Assembly (NCBI GenBank): GCA_903916385.1 | Contig: CAIWWH010000043.1 | Location: 1-55,859 of the forward strand | Direction of reading: 5' to 3' | DNA: 55,859 nucleotides | From: an uncultured Actinomycetes bacterium | Lineage (GTDB): Bacteria; Actinomycetota; Actinomycetes; Nanopelagicales; Nanopelagicaceae | Part shown: positions 44,051-52,303 of the stretch, piece after piece | Layout: every line of letters begins with the position of its first letter | Numbering within the stretch: the first letter of the stretch is position 1 | Position numbers and translations under genes: made by a program | Notes under the pieces: model-generated | Told to the model about the DNA's origin: nothing | The model's input: the letters and a program-made list of their open reading frames with translations, nothing else | The model's database searches: none

Positions 44051-44950
44051 TTACTCCCCCGTCATTTCAAAGAAGGTCTCTTCTAGCGTTGGTTGGGTGG
44101 CGGTGAGTTCAGCCAGTGTGATGCCTGCATTAAAGGCGAGACGATTAAGCGTTGCTCCCCAGTCGGCATCTCCGACGATATGCACAGCACCGCCTTCGAC
44201 ACTTGCCGTATGGCCATGACGCGTTGCAATTTCAACCAACTTGTTGAGATCAACGGTGAACTCGGGCTTAGCAATAAGTGTGGCAGTTTGTGCTGCAAGT
44301 AAATCTTGCGTCCGACCGGAGAAGAGGACTTCACCTTCGCGCAACATCACGAGGTATTCGGAGATCTGCTCTAACTCGGATAGCAGGTGTGAAGATACAA
44401 ATACGCTGGTGCCATCGCTAGCTAAATCCTTAATCAGGTTGCGAATCTCTTGAATTCCCGACGGGTCCAAACCATTTGTTGGCTCATCGAGGACGAGCAA
44501 CTTGGGATTTGGTAGAAGGGCGGCAGCAATTCCTAGGCGTTGCTTCATTCCAAGTGAGTATGTCTTGTACTTCGATCCTCCGCGATCAGCTAAGCCGACC
44601 TTCTCGAGTAAAGATGCAACGCGCTCTTGTGGAAAGCCGCCGAGTGAGGCAAGGACGCGGAGGTTTTCTGCGCCAGAGAGCGCAGGGTAGAAAGCGGGCC
44701 CTTCGATCATGGCGCCAACGCGTGGAAGATAACGTTCGGGATGTGTGATGTTCTCACCTAACACCGTGCCAGTACCGCCACTAGGGGTGATCAGTCCTAA
44801 CAACATGCGAATCGTTGTGGTCTTGCCGGATCCATTGGGACCGACAAAGCCACAGACTGTTCCGAGCGGTACTTCAAAGGTGGCGTGCGAGAGCGCGCTG
44901 CGCTCCCCGTAAATCTTCGTTAGATCTCTTACTGAGATTGCAGTCGTCAT
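44051..44950 (-). CDS. ABC transporter ATP-binding protein
   Basis: 299 residues from ATG 44950. Walker A is 'GPNGSGKTT', the signature is 'YSLGMKQRLGIAAAL' (Met-Lys in place of the usual Gly-Gly), Walker B is 'LLVLDEPTNGLDP', and 'SSHLLSELEQ' is the H-loop. The C-terminal 80 residues are the accessory domain common in exporter ATPases of the ABC-2 type. The frame is open to GTG 44956, but TAGGGT (44957-44962, minus) ends 6 nt before ATG 44950, so I use the ATG. It pairs with the permease 2 nt downstream. Confidence 0.92.
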   Translation of the reverse strand: MTTAISVRDLTKIYGERSALSHATFEVPLGTVCGFVGPNGSGKTTTIRMLLGLITPSGGTGTVLGENITHPERYLPRVGAMIEGPAFYPALSGAENLRVLASLGGFPQERVASLLEKVGLADRGGSKYKTYSLGMKQRLGIAAALLPNPKLLVLDEPTNGLDPSGIQEIRNLIKDLASDGTSVFVSSHLLSELEQISEYLVMLREGEVLFSGRTQDLLAAQTATLIAKPEFTVDLNKLVEIATRHGHTASVEGGAVHIVGDADWGATLNRLAFNAGITLAELTATQPTLEETFFEMTGE

Positions 44951-44956
44951 GCTCAC

Positions 44957-44962
44957 ACCCTA
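44957..44962 (-). promoter_or_regulatory. Candidate -10 (TAGGGT) of the ABC exporter operon
   Basis: TAGGGT on the minus strand ends exactly 6 nt before ATG 44950 and abuts the alternative GTG 44956. The spacing decides for the ATG. Confidence 0.5.
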
Positions 44963-45009
44963 CGACTATTGGCTGAGAAATGTTTGGGGATTCTCTGGCT
45001 GTTGACTGT

Positions 45010-45900
45010 CTAGACGGAGTGCTTAGCCAGAATGGTTGCTATGACCAGAATGAGGGAATAGATGCTCAGATAAGTGATTGACCAGTGAAAAAGTCTAAGA
45101 GCAGAGCGCCCCGAATCTTGACCGGCGATCTTGATGAGCTCGGTCGCGAAGCCTATCGAGAGAAGCGCGGTGACCACGTAACTCCACCACGGTAGGTGGG
45201 CACTAAAAAGCACCAAGATAGAGAAGAGCACCATGAATACCGAGTGAAACCACATCTGCTTCTGCACAGATTTGATAGATGCAACAACCGGAAGCATAGG
45301 GATTCCAGCAGCCGCGTAATCCTCTTTATATTTAATGGCGAGCGCCCAGAAATGTGGCGGGGTCCAGAAAAAGATAAGGAAGAAGAAGAGCCAGGCGGTG
45401 AGCGATAGCGAGTTGGTGATTGCAGCCCAACCGATCAAGACCGGCATACATCCAGCTATCCCGCCCCAAACAATATTTTGAGAGGTACGTCGCTTCAGCC
45501 AGATTGTGTAGCCAACTACGTAAAAGAAGATTGCTAAAAAGGTAAGGAGTGTGGCTAATACCGTGGTGAATATCAGAAAGATCAGCAGAGAGAGAATGGT
45601 AATAACTAGGGAGAAGGCGACCGCCTGCTGTTGATTGATCTCTCCGCTCACCAAAGGACGATTGCTGGTGCGCTGCATCTTGCGATCGGATTCAACCTCA
45701 ATCACCATATTGAACGCATTCGACGCGCCAGCAGCCAGAGTCCCACCAATGAGAGTCGCAAGCGTGACACCTAAACCGGGAAACTTGTGCGCGTGGTTCT
45801 GAGCGTAGGTGGCCATAAAGAGTGCAGGAAGCGTCGTGACGAGTAAGAGTTCGACGACCCGCAACTTCATTAGTGCCACATAGGCGCCTACATGGCTCAT
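45010..45900 (-). CDS. ctaB: Protohaem IX farnesyltransferase (haem O synthase)
   Basis: 296 residues; a UbiA-family membrane enzyme that farnesylates haem B to haem O for the terminal oxidase. The Asp-rich site is in 'NAFNMVIEVESDRKMQRTSNRPLVSG', and the second conserved part is 'WTPPHFWALAIKYKEDYAAAGIPMLP' pattern. About nine helices. TAGAAT (45907-45912, minus) ends 6 nt before the ATG. With ctaG and coxB further on, this supports a haem-copper oxidase. Confidence 0.95.
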   Translation of the reverse strand: MSHVGAYVALMKLRVVELLLVTTLPALFMATYAQNHAHKFPGLGVTLATLIGGTLAAGASNAFNMVIEVESDRKMQRTSNRPLVSGEINQQQAVAFSLVITILSLLIFLIFTTVLATLLTFLAIFFYVVGYTIWLKRRTSQNIVWGGIAGCMPVLIGWAAITNSLSLTAWLFFFLIFFWTPPHFWALAIKYKEDYAAAGIPMLPVVASIKSVQKQMWFHSVFMVLFSILVLFSAHLPWWSYVVTALLSIGFATELIKIAGQDSGRSALRLFHWSITYLSIYSLILVIATILAKHSV

Positions 45901-45906
45901 ATCTTG

Positions 45907-45912
45907 ATTCTA
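45907..45912 (-). promoter_or_regulatory. Candidate -10 (TAGAAT) of leaderless ctaB
   Basis: TAGAAT on the minus strand ends 6 nt before ATG 45900, close to the sigma-70 consensus; no Shine-Dalgarno. Confidence 0.55.
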
Positions 45913-45924
45913 CCCATCAAAACC

Positions 45925-47040
45925 TTAGTTCAGGGGCTTGGCGATACTCCCCAGCATTTGATCTATCGTCACACGTGCCGCCTGCCGTGCGCTCTCTAGG
46001 TTATGAATGTGATTAGCGACAATCGCGAATACATATTGATTAGGACCAACAGTGACATAGCCAGCGAGGCTTACGGTGGTGTTGATCCATCCCGTCTTGG
46101 CATGGACGAGCCCAACTGCCTGCGGCGCATCATTAACAAAGCGAGTTTTTAGGGTTCCCGTCAGTCCCGCGGTTGGAAGGCCATCCTCAATCACCTTGAA
46201 TTTTGGATCTTTGGAGATTGCAAGGAGCAAGTCGGCGACCTGGCGCGCGGTAACTCGTGTCTGGTGGGAGAGGCCATTGCCGTCGTAAATCTGCAGGCCA
46301 TTCGATGAGATACCTATGTCACTGAGAGTCTTTTCGAAGGCAACTTGTAACCCAGCGGTGTCTGTTCCAAATCCCATGGCTCGCGCCGCAGTCCGCGCCA
46401 GTCGATCTGCTAACACGTTATCGCTATACAGGAGAGTGAACTCGATAATTTTGGAGAGTGGTGGAGATTCGATGGAAGCTATGGGTGTGGCCGCATCGGC
46501 AACAGAACTAACTTTTACTGGCGTAATAATTAGGTGGCCATAGAAGTAGTGCTGCAGAATTGAGATATCACTTGAGTAAACGTTGTCGTACTCCAAAGTG
46601 ATCCGCTTTAGGTCGGGGTGTAGGTCTAACAGTTTGTTGATCAAAGTTGGCGAAAATGCCCGCTGATACTTCTGCGCTTCAAATGGACTCGCGGTCAACC
46701 AGGGGTCGGCACTTCCCGCGAGGATGAAGGTACCTGGGGTCGCTGTTTCACTAATTGTTGTTTTAAAGGTGAGATCTGGACTCAATGCATTGAGCACGGT
46801 AGTCATCGAGAACAACTTGAGCACTGATGCCGGAGCTCGCTCGACATCGGCATCCCGAGAGTAAATTGTCTCGTTCGTTGTCGGATCAATGAGAACAATT
46901 CCAGGACTTGCCAAAGTTGGCGAGTCCGCTAACTTCACAAATAGTGGTGGAAGAGTGAAAGCCTGTGCGGGAAGCGTCGTGGAGAAGAGAAACGCGAAGA
47001 CAGTCGCACCGACTGCGACGACTTTCCCCCTGCGCAACAT
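45925..47040 (-). CDS. dacB: D-alanyl-D-alanine carboxypeptidase / PBP4 type (DacB family)
   Basis: 371 residues from ATG 47040, which opens with a signal peptide (MLRRGK, hydrophobic core, 'PAQA'). The frame continues 36 codons upstream but without signal or homology. The serine penicillin-binding triad is complete: SxxK in 'APASVLKLF', SxN in 'YSDNVLAD' and KTG in 'VHAKTGWIN'. It trims peptidoglycan stems outside the membrane. A CATAAT hexamer ends 7 nt before the ATG. It is divergent from the TrmH-family gene, as Rv3627c sits in the same conserved block near tilS. Confidence 0.92.
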   Translation of the reverse strand: MLRRGKVVAVGATVFAFLFSTTLPAQAFTLPPLFVKLADSPTLASPGIVLIDPTTNETIYSRDADVERAPASVLKLFSMTTVLNALSPDLTFKTTISETATPGTFILAGSADPWLTASPFEAQKYQRAFSPTLINKLLDLHPDLKRITLEYDNVYSSDISILQHYFYGHLIITPVKVSSVADAATPIASIESPPLSKIIEFTLLYSDNVLADRLARTAARAMGFGTDTAGLQVAFEKTLSDIGISSNGLQIYDGNGLSHQTRVTARQVADLLLAISKDPKFKVIEDGLPTAGLTGTLKTRFVNDAPQAVGLVHAKTGWINTTVSLAGYVTVGPNQYVFAIVANHIHNLESARQAARVTIDQMLGSIAKPLN

Positions 47041-47047
47041 GGAGGCG

Positions 47048-47091
47048 ATTATGCACCTAGAAGGTGAGAATCGATGGATTAGGGTTACGCC
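47048..47091. promoter_or_regulatory. Divergent promoter region between dacB and the TrmH-family gene
   Basis: CATAAT (47048-47053, minus strand) ends 7 nt before the dacB ATG. TAGGGT (47080-47085, plus strand) ends 6 nt before the GTG of the methyltransferase. Between them is a short inverted repeat CACCT-AGA-AGGTG (47054-47066), a possible operator. Both genes would be leaderless. Confidence 0.45.
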
Positions 47092-47730
47092 GTGGCAGCA
47101 GAGATTGGACCCGGCGAGTTCTTCCCAGTCGTGGGAGTGGGCCCGCACGCGCAGCCGTGGCCGGTCGGCGAAAAATTTGATCCTGAACTGCTATCAAATG
47201 GCGACCGCCGCAATGTGCTAGATCACTACAGATATTGGAGAGTTGAGGCGATAGTTGCCGATCTCGATAGCAAACGCCATCCACTCCAGATTGCAATTGA
47301 GAATTGGCAACATGATTTAAATATTGGTTCGGTAGTCCGGACCGCTAATGCATTTAATGTCACTTTTGTACATATTGTGGGCAAGCGGGATTGGAATCGT
47401 CGCGGGGCGATGGTGACCGATAAATATTTGCATGTGCTTCATCACCCGACCGTTGCGGATTTTTCACAATGGTGTACCGACAATGACACACCCATCATCG
47501 GAATCGATAATCTTCCGGTCTCCAAACAGTTAGAAAATTTTCCGCTGCCCGAGAAGTGCGTACTCTTCTTCGGGCAAGAAGGTGCGGGAATGTCCGACGA
47601 AGCCGTCGCGATTTGCTCCGTTGTGCTCGCTATACAACAGTATGGATCAACGCGTTCGATGAATGCTTCGGCGGCAGGTGCGATCGCCATGTATGCCTGG
47701 GCGATGCAACACCTGAATCCAAATATGTAG
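47092..47730 (+). CDS. TrmH-family (SpoU) RNA 2'-O-methyltransferase
   Basis: 212 residues with a SPOUT knot. 'IENWQHDLNIGSVVRTANAF' (motif 1 with Asn and Arg), 'VLFFGQEGAGMSDEA' (motif 2) and 'STRSMNASAAGAIAMYAW' (motif 3) are all in place. The first 60 residues are an extra N-terminal arm. It should methylate ribose in tRNA or rRNA; the exact target is unknown. The start GTG 47092 has no Shine-Dalgarno but has TAGGGT 6 nt upstream. Confidence 0.9.
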   Translation: MAAEIGPGEFFPVVGVGPHAQPWPVGEKFDPELLSNGDRRNVLDHYRYWRVEAIVADLDSKRHPLQIAIENWQHDLNIGSVVRTANAFNVTFVHIVGKRDWNRRGAMVTDKYLHVLHHPTVADFSQWCTDNDTPIIGIDNLPVSKQLENFPLPEKCVLFFGQEGAGMSDEAVAICSVVLAIQQYGSTRSMNASAAGAIAMYAWAMQHLNPNM

Positions 47731-47740
47731 CTGCGCTACA
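47726..47740. terminator. Weak hairpin between convergent TrmH-family and TPR genes
   Basis: TGTAGC-TGC-GCTACA forms a 6-bp stem with a 3-nt loop and contains the TAG stop of the methyltransferase gene. It is followed by an A/T-rich stretch but not a clean T-run, so it may be a weak bidirectional terminator. It is the only gene-end hairpin I can support. Confidence 0.35.
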
Positions 47741-47742
47741 AA

Positions 47743-48675
47743 TTAATCTTCTGTCACCTCAGTCACAGAAGTCAGGCGGCGCTCAATTTCATCAGCCTCA
47801 TCGATACGACCGAGTTGGCGCAGGACTCCAGCAATATGACGCTCAATTTCGACAATGAAATCAAAGTCCTTCCAATCACTCTCGGTGGCGATCTCTAGAA
47901 CTCGCTCTAAGGTATCGAGACCCTCTTGCTCTTCGCCGGTAATGATCTGTGCCTTACCAACCTCAAGTAGTGAGTAGGTCTCACGCCGATGGTCGTGCGC
48001 GGTGACAAAGACATCGAGTGACTTTTGAGCCGCGATGAGAGCTTCTTCGCCTAAACCAAGCTCAATAAGAGCGTGTGCGATCTTCTGATCACAGCGGGCA
48101 ACATTGATGACCTCTTTGAGGCTCTTGAAGAGAGCACGTGCCTCGCGGAAAGCCTCAAGTGATTGCTCGTGATTACCGAGTTCGCGATGAGCGCAACCGA
48201 TCAGATGTAAATCATTGGCCGCGCCGGATTCATTGCCATCGACGAGGTGCTCCTGAACGCATTCGCGCATGCATTCGATCGTTTTAACGTAATCCTTTGC
48301 TCCAAAGCACCACTCGCCTAGGGTGCAGGCGAGATCAATCGCGAGTGGCGATTTCGACTCGCGAAGTAGATCAACCGCCTTGCTCATTGCTGAAGCAGCT
48401 TCGGAGTTCCTCTTCAATTGATTGAGGTTGTAACCAATCGCGGAGTATGCCTGGGCCAAACCATCGGCTGGGGCCACCGACCCAAGTTCGGTGTATATAT
48501 CTCGGGCAGTCTCAGCAAGCGCTAAGGCTTCGTCATACTGGCCACGTGCATATATCCGAGCGCTTAATTCGTAATAAGTATTGGCGCGTTCCAAACCTGT
48601 TGTTTCTGGGATTCGCTCCCACAACATCTCTTCGGTGACAATGTCATCTAAGCCGTTATCTTCATCGTCGCTCAA
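47743..48675 (-). CDS. TPR-repeat protein
   Basis: 310 residues from TTG 48675, which has AGGGGG 7 nt upstream; the frame is open to 48819, but that extension would overlap the divergent gene and is not repeat-like. The body is made of about six tetratricopeptide-like helix pairs, for example 'ANTYYELSARIYARGQYDEALALAETARDIY' and 'DLHLIGCAHRELGNHEQSLEAFREARALF' patterns. It has no signal peptide and is acidic, so probably a cytosolic scaffold. No partner domain is present. It is convergent with the TrmH-family gene. Confidence 0.8.
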   Translation of the reverse strand: MSDDEDNGLDDIVTEEMLWERIPETTGLERANTYYELSARIYARGQYDEALALAETARDIYTELGSVAPADGLAQAYSAIGYNLNQLKRNSEAASAMSKAVDLLRESKSPLAIDLACTLGEWCFGAKDYVKTIECMRECVQEHLVDGNESGAANDLHLIGCAHRELGNHEQSLEAFREARALFKSLKEVINVARCDQKIAHALIELGLGEEALIAAQKSLDVFVTAHDHRRETYSLLEVGKAQIITGEEQEGLDTLERVLEIATESDWKDFDFIVEIERHIAGVLRQLGRIDEADEIERRLTSVTEVTED

Positions 48676-48801
48676 GGTTTGTCCCCCTGTATGCCCTAGG
48701 TCACTCTCCACACGCTTACTCCCCACGCCGGGAGCAATGTGTTTGAGTGCTTCCCTTACACTAGCAAGTTGCTGGTTAACCGTGCAGCGCAACGCAGGAC
48801 G

Positions 48802-48807
48802 TATCCT
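48802..48807 (+). promoter_or_regulatory. Candidate -10 (TATCCT) of the Tat-exported NodB-fold gene
   Basis: TATCCT ends 5 nt before ATG 48813. The divergent TPR gene may use TAGTGT on the other strand within the same 137-nt gap (48676-48812). Confidence 0.4.
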
Positions 48808-48812
48808 TAGGT

Positions 48813-49523
48813 ATGGCATTAAATCGACGTGAATTTTTGCGGGGAAGTGCCGCTGTGGCGGGGGCTAGCCTCATTTCGGGCATAACGGACCTCAGCGTGG
48901 GAAGTGACGCAGCGATTGCGGCAAATCCAGATATTGCGAATGGTTCGCGTTCTAAACCTCAGGTTGCTCTAACTTTTCACGGAGCTGGTGATCCAGCTCT
49001 AGTTCAGAAACTGCTCTCTATCTTTAAGAGTTCATCGACTCCGGTTTCTGTCTTTGCCATCGGTACCTGGCTTCGCGGATATCCTGCAGTCGCAAAGCAG
49101 ATGCTCGATGCCGGTTATGACATTGGAAATCACACAATGAATCATTATCAGATGAAAACGCTCAACGCTAAGAGAGTCGACTCAGAAATTGCGGGCTGCG
49201 CAGCTGAGTTGAAGAAATTAATCGGCAACCATGGCAAGTGGTTTCGTCCATCGGGAACACAATATTCAAATGCGATCATTCGCGCCGCTGCGTTGAAATA
49301 CGGCTACAAACAATGCATTGCCTATGATGTGGATTCTCACGACTATCAAGATGTTGGAAAGAGAACGGTTCTTGCAGATATCAGCAAGGTGATTCAAAAT
49401 GGCAGCATCGTAAGCATGCACTTTGGGCACCAGGACACCATTGATGCGATGCCCGCTCTTCTCGAAAATCTGCATGCAAAAGGACTAACCCCAGTCACCT
49501 TAACTACCTTGCTAGGAGCGTAA
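48813..49523 (+). CDS. Tat-exported polysaccharide-deacetylase-like (NodB fold) protein with altered first motif
   Basis: 236 residues. The twin-arginine signal is 'NRREFLRGSAAVAG' (4-17), so it is exported folded. NodB motifs: 'HTMNH' gives metal ligands H107 and H111, 'FRPSG' (144-148) is motif 3, 'DVDSHD' carries D172, and 'SMHFGH' (201-206) is motif 5. Motif 1, normally TFDDG, is 'TFHGAGD' (54-60): both aspartates, the general base and a metal ligand, are replaced, with His at 56. It may bind metal differently or act on another substrate. A secreted propeller gene follows 6 nt later. Confidence 0.82.
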   Translation: MALNRREFLRGSAAVAGASLISGITDLSVGSDAAIAANPDIANGSRSKPQVALTFHGAGDPALVQKLLSIFKSSSTPVSVFAIGTWLRGYPAVAKQMLDAGYDIGNHTMNHYQMKTLNAKRVDSEIAGCAAELKKLIGNHGKWFRPSGTQYSNAIIRAAALKYGYKQCIAYDVDSHDYQDVGKRTVLADISKVIQNGSIVSMHFGHQDTIDAMPALLENLHAKGLTPVTLTTLLGA

Positions 49524-49529
49524 TTTCGG

Positions 49530-50636
49530 ATGAAGAAGCAGGTCGCTTTATTGGTGGCTCTCGCAGTATTAGTCCCCATCGCGGGAGCACAGGCAGCACC
49601 ATTGCCGGGCATGCCACCCGTGACAAACCCCAATGATATTTACGCGGCAGACCGCCCCAATAATCTAAGTCCAGTTGTAGTTGGTTTCCCGGAGCGCGTC
49701 TACGTGCCAAACCACACCAGTAATACCGTGACCGAAATTGACCCGAAGACTTTTAAGATCATTCGCACATTTAAGACGCCTGCCGGCCCTCAGCACGTGG
49801 TGCCATCGTGGGATCTCAAGACCCTTTGGGTCAATGACAATGCCGGAAACTACCTGACCCCCATCGATCCCATGACAGGGTTACCCGGAAAATCAATTTA
49901 CGTTCATGATCCTTACAACCTCTACTTCACACCAAATGGAAAGTACGCAGTCGTGATGGCTGAAGCAGACAAGCAGATGGTCTTCCGTGATCCACATACA
50001 ATGGCTATCAAGAAGGTTGTTCCAGTCCCTTGCCCCGGCCTCAACCACGCTGATTGGAGCGCAGACGGCACCTTCTTCGTCGCTACCTGCGAGTTTTCAG
50101 GGCAGATTCTCTTGATGGATACCGCAAAGATGAAGGTACTCAAGGTTGTCAGCCTTCCTCACACCTACACAAAGATGCCTATGCCTCAGGATGTGAAGAT
50201 CTCTCCGGATGGTTCTACCTTCTACATCGCGGACATGATGTCTAACGGCGTGTGGGTGATGCCGGCAAATAACTTTGGAACCTTCTCCTTTATCAAAACC
50301 GGGATTGAAGCGCACGGCATGTATGTAACGCGCGATTCAAAAGATCTCTTGATAACGAATCGAGGCGAAGGTAGCGTCTCGGTTCTCCGCTTCTCCGATA
50401 ACAAGTTAATAGCAAAGTGGAAGATTCCGGGCGGAGGCTCCCCCGATATGGGAGGAATTTCTGCTGATGGCACCCAATTCTGGGTCTCCGGGCGCTATGA
50501 CAACGTGGTGTATGTCTTTGATATCGTCCACGGCAAATTCCTACGCAGCATCAAAGTAGGTAAGGAACCACACGGTCTGGCGATTTATCCCCAGCCTGGT
50601 CGCTATTCCCTCGGACATACGGGAGTATTTAGGTAA
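49530..50636 (+). CDS. Secreted YVTN/YncE-type beta-propeller protein
   Basis: 368 residues. Signal peptide about 1-22 (ending 'AGAQA'). Seven-bladed propeller repeats of the YncE/40-residue YVTN type follow, for example 'VYVPNHTSNTVTEIDPKTFKIIRTFKTP', 'ISPDGSTFYIADMMSNGVWVM' and 'ISADGTQFWVSGRYDNVVYVFD' patterns. Cysteines near 168 and 183 could form a disulfide. No haem or catalytic motif is seen. It lies between a Tat-exported NodB-like gene and the MprF-like gene, with which it shares a base (TAATG), so it is part of an envelope operon. Confidence 0.82.
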   Translation: MKKQVALLVALAVLVPIAGAQAAPLPGMPPVTNPNDIYAADRPNNLSPVVVGFPERVYVPNHTSNTVTEIDPKTFKIIRTFKTPAGPQHVVPSWDLKTLWVNDNAGNYLTPIDPMTGLPGKSIYVHDPYNLYFTPNGKYAVVMAEADKQMVFRDPHTMAIKKVVPVPCPGLNHADWSADGTFFVATCEFSGQILLMDTAKMKVLKVVSLPHTYTKMPMPQDVKISPDGSTFYIADMMSNGVWVMPANNFGTFSFIKTGIEAHGMYVTRDSKDLLITNRGEGSVSVLRFSDNKLIAKWKIPGGGSPDMGGISADGTQFWVSGRYDNVVYVFDIVHGKFLRSIKVGKEPHGLAIYPQPGRYSLGHTGVFR

Positions 50637-52303
50637 TGAAATCGCACCGTTGGATTCCGGTCTGGATAGGTCGAGCGACTTTTCTAGTCGGGCTCTTCGA
50701 CATTCTGGCCAGCATCTTTCGTAAATTTCGGGCGCCAGTACACAAGCTAGACCATCTTTTCCCCGTCTTCCTAAACGGCTCTGCATTGGCAACCTCTATC
50801 TTCACTGGACTTGTTTTGATGATCCTGGCTCGTGGCCTCTCACGACGTAAACGCCGCGCCTGGATTCTGGCCTTGATCATGCTAACCGCCAACCTGATCG
50901 CTGACTTGATAAAGACAAATCATCACCCGGTGCAAATAATCCTCTCTATCCTCAGCATCATTGCTCTCGTCGTCTTTAGAAAATCCTTCTACGCGAAATC
51001 CGATCCAGGTACACGATTACAGCCAATTATCGGGTTCAGCATTGCGGTGGTTGTCTTTTTCATCGCAAGCCTCTTACTTCTTAAGTTTCGCAACCAAGAT
51101 GAGATCGTAGGTACCCCTTCGGTTAAAAATATCTTCCTTTTCATTATTGAAGGGCTGGTCGGAGTCGTCGGTCCAGTGAAATTTACATCTGAACGAACCA
51201 CAGATTTTATCGCCTTCACGCTTGGAACGTTCGGGGTATTTACGCTCATAGTTCCACTCTGGTTGTACTTCCGCCGCGTTAAGCCAATACCGAAAATGTC
51301 CGTAGACGAGATGGACGTGGTTCGAAAGTTAATCAAACACGATACCGAACAAGACTCTCTCGGCTACTTTGCCACAAGGCGAGATAAGAGCGTTATCTGG
51401 GCTCCCAATCGCAAAGCCGGCATCGCATATCGCGTGCAGGGTGGGGTCATGCTCGCTAGCGGTGATCCATTTGGCGAGTACAGCTTGTGGCCCGCTGCAA
51501 TCCAAGAATTCTTGCGCGAAGCAGAGGAACATGCCTGGACACCGGCTGTCATGGGATGCAGTGATCGTGGTGGAGAAGTTTGGGTGGAACATGCCGGAAT
51601 GATCGCAATTGATATCGGTGATGAGGCGATCATCTCCGTCAAGGATTTCACGCTCGAAGGTAGGCCGATGGCAAATGTGCGCCAGATGGTCAATAGAATT
51701 AAGCGAAAAGGTTATTCGTGTACCACTCATAAGTGGTCTGATGTTGAAGAGGATGTCCGCGTTCAACTCCGCAAACTGGCGCACGAGTGGCGCTACGGTG
51801 TTGCAGAGCGTGGCTTTTCTATGTCAATGGATCGCTTTGGTGAAGATTCCGATCCCGATACCTACATCACCATCGCTTGGCTAGAGGGCGAGATTAAAGG
51901 GCTTCTTTACTACGTTCCGTGGACGACAAACGGACTATCGCTTGATCGCATGCAGCGCGAACGGGGGACCGATCCCGGAGTAAACGAGTTAATGATCGTT
52001 GAGACAGTGGAATGGGCGCGCGCCAACAAGAAAGATTATGTCTCACTCAACTTTGCGGCTTTCCGCTCGCTCTTCGAACGAGCCGACAAGATAAGTGCCG
52101 GTCCAATCACGCGCGGAATGCGAAATTTGATTCGCTTCTCATCAAACTTCTTCCAAGTCGAATCTCTCTACCGCTTCAATGCAAAGTTCCAACCCGGATG
52201 GGAAACGCGTTACGTTCTCTATCCGCGCGCCTCGGACCTACCAAGGGTCGGTTGGGCTGCACTGCGCGCCGAAAAATTTATTTCTGGCTTCCGCTCGCGC
52301 TAG
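50636..52303 (+). CDS. MprF-like aminoacyl-lipid synthase (DUF2156, phosphatidylglycerol lysyltransferase domain)
   Basis: 555 residues. An N-terminal membrane region of about six helices (15-230) precedes a cytosolic C-terminal domain. 'FATRRDKSVIWAPNRKAGIAYRVQGGVMLASGDPFG' pattern begins the tandem GNAT-fold lipid transferase domain, and 'FAAFRSLFERADK' with 'YRFNAKFQPGWETRYVLYP' pattern closes it. The family moves an amino acid from tRNA to phosphatidylglycerol or a related lipid, lowering negative surface charge. Unlike mycobacterial LysX it has no fused lysyl-tRNA synthetase. It is coupled to the propeller gene by a 1-nt overlap, and its 3' end overlaps the convergent esterase by 26 nt. 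Confidence 0.88.
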   Translation: MKSHRWIPVWIGRATFLVGLFDILASIFRKFRAPVHKLDHLFPVFLNGSALATSIFTGLVLMILARGLSRRKRRAWILALIMLTANLIADLIKTNHHPVQIILSILSIIALVVFRKSFYAKSDPGTRLQPIIGFSIAVVVFFIASLLLLKFRNQDEIVGTPSVKNIFLFIIEGLVGVVGPVKFTSERTTDFIAFTLGTFGVFTLIVPLWLYFRRVKPIPKMSVDEMDVVRKLIKHDTEQDSLGYFATRRDKSVIWAPNRKAGIAYRVQGGVMLASGDPFGEYSLWPAAIQEFLREAEEHAWTPAVMGCSDRGGEVWVEHAGMIAIDIGDEAIISVKDFTLEGRPMANVRQMVNRIKRKGYSCTTHKWSDVEEDVRVQLRKLAHEWRYGVAERGFSMSMDRFGEDSDPDTYITIAWLEGEIKGLLYYVPWTTNGLSLDRMQRERGTDPGVNELMIVETVEWARANKKDYVSLNFAAFRSLFERADKISAGPITRGMRNLIRFSSNFFQVESLYRFNAKFQPGWETRYVLYPRASDLPRVGWAALRAEKFISGFRSR

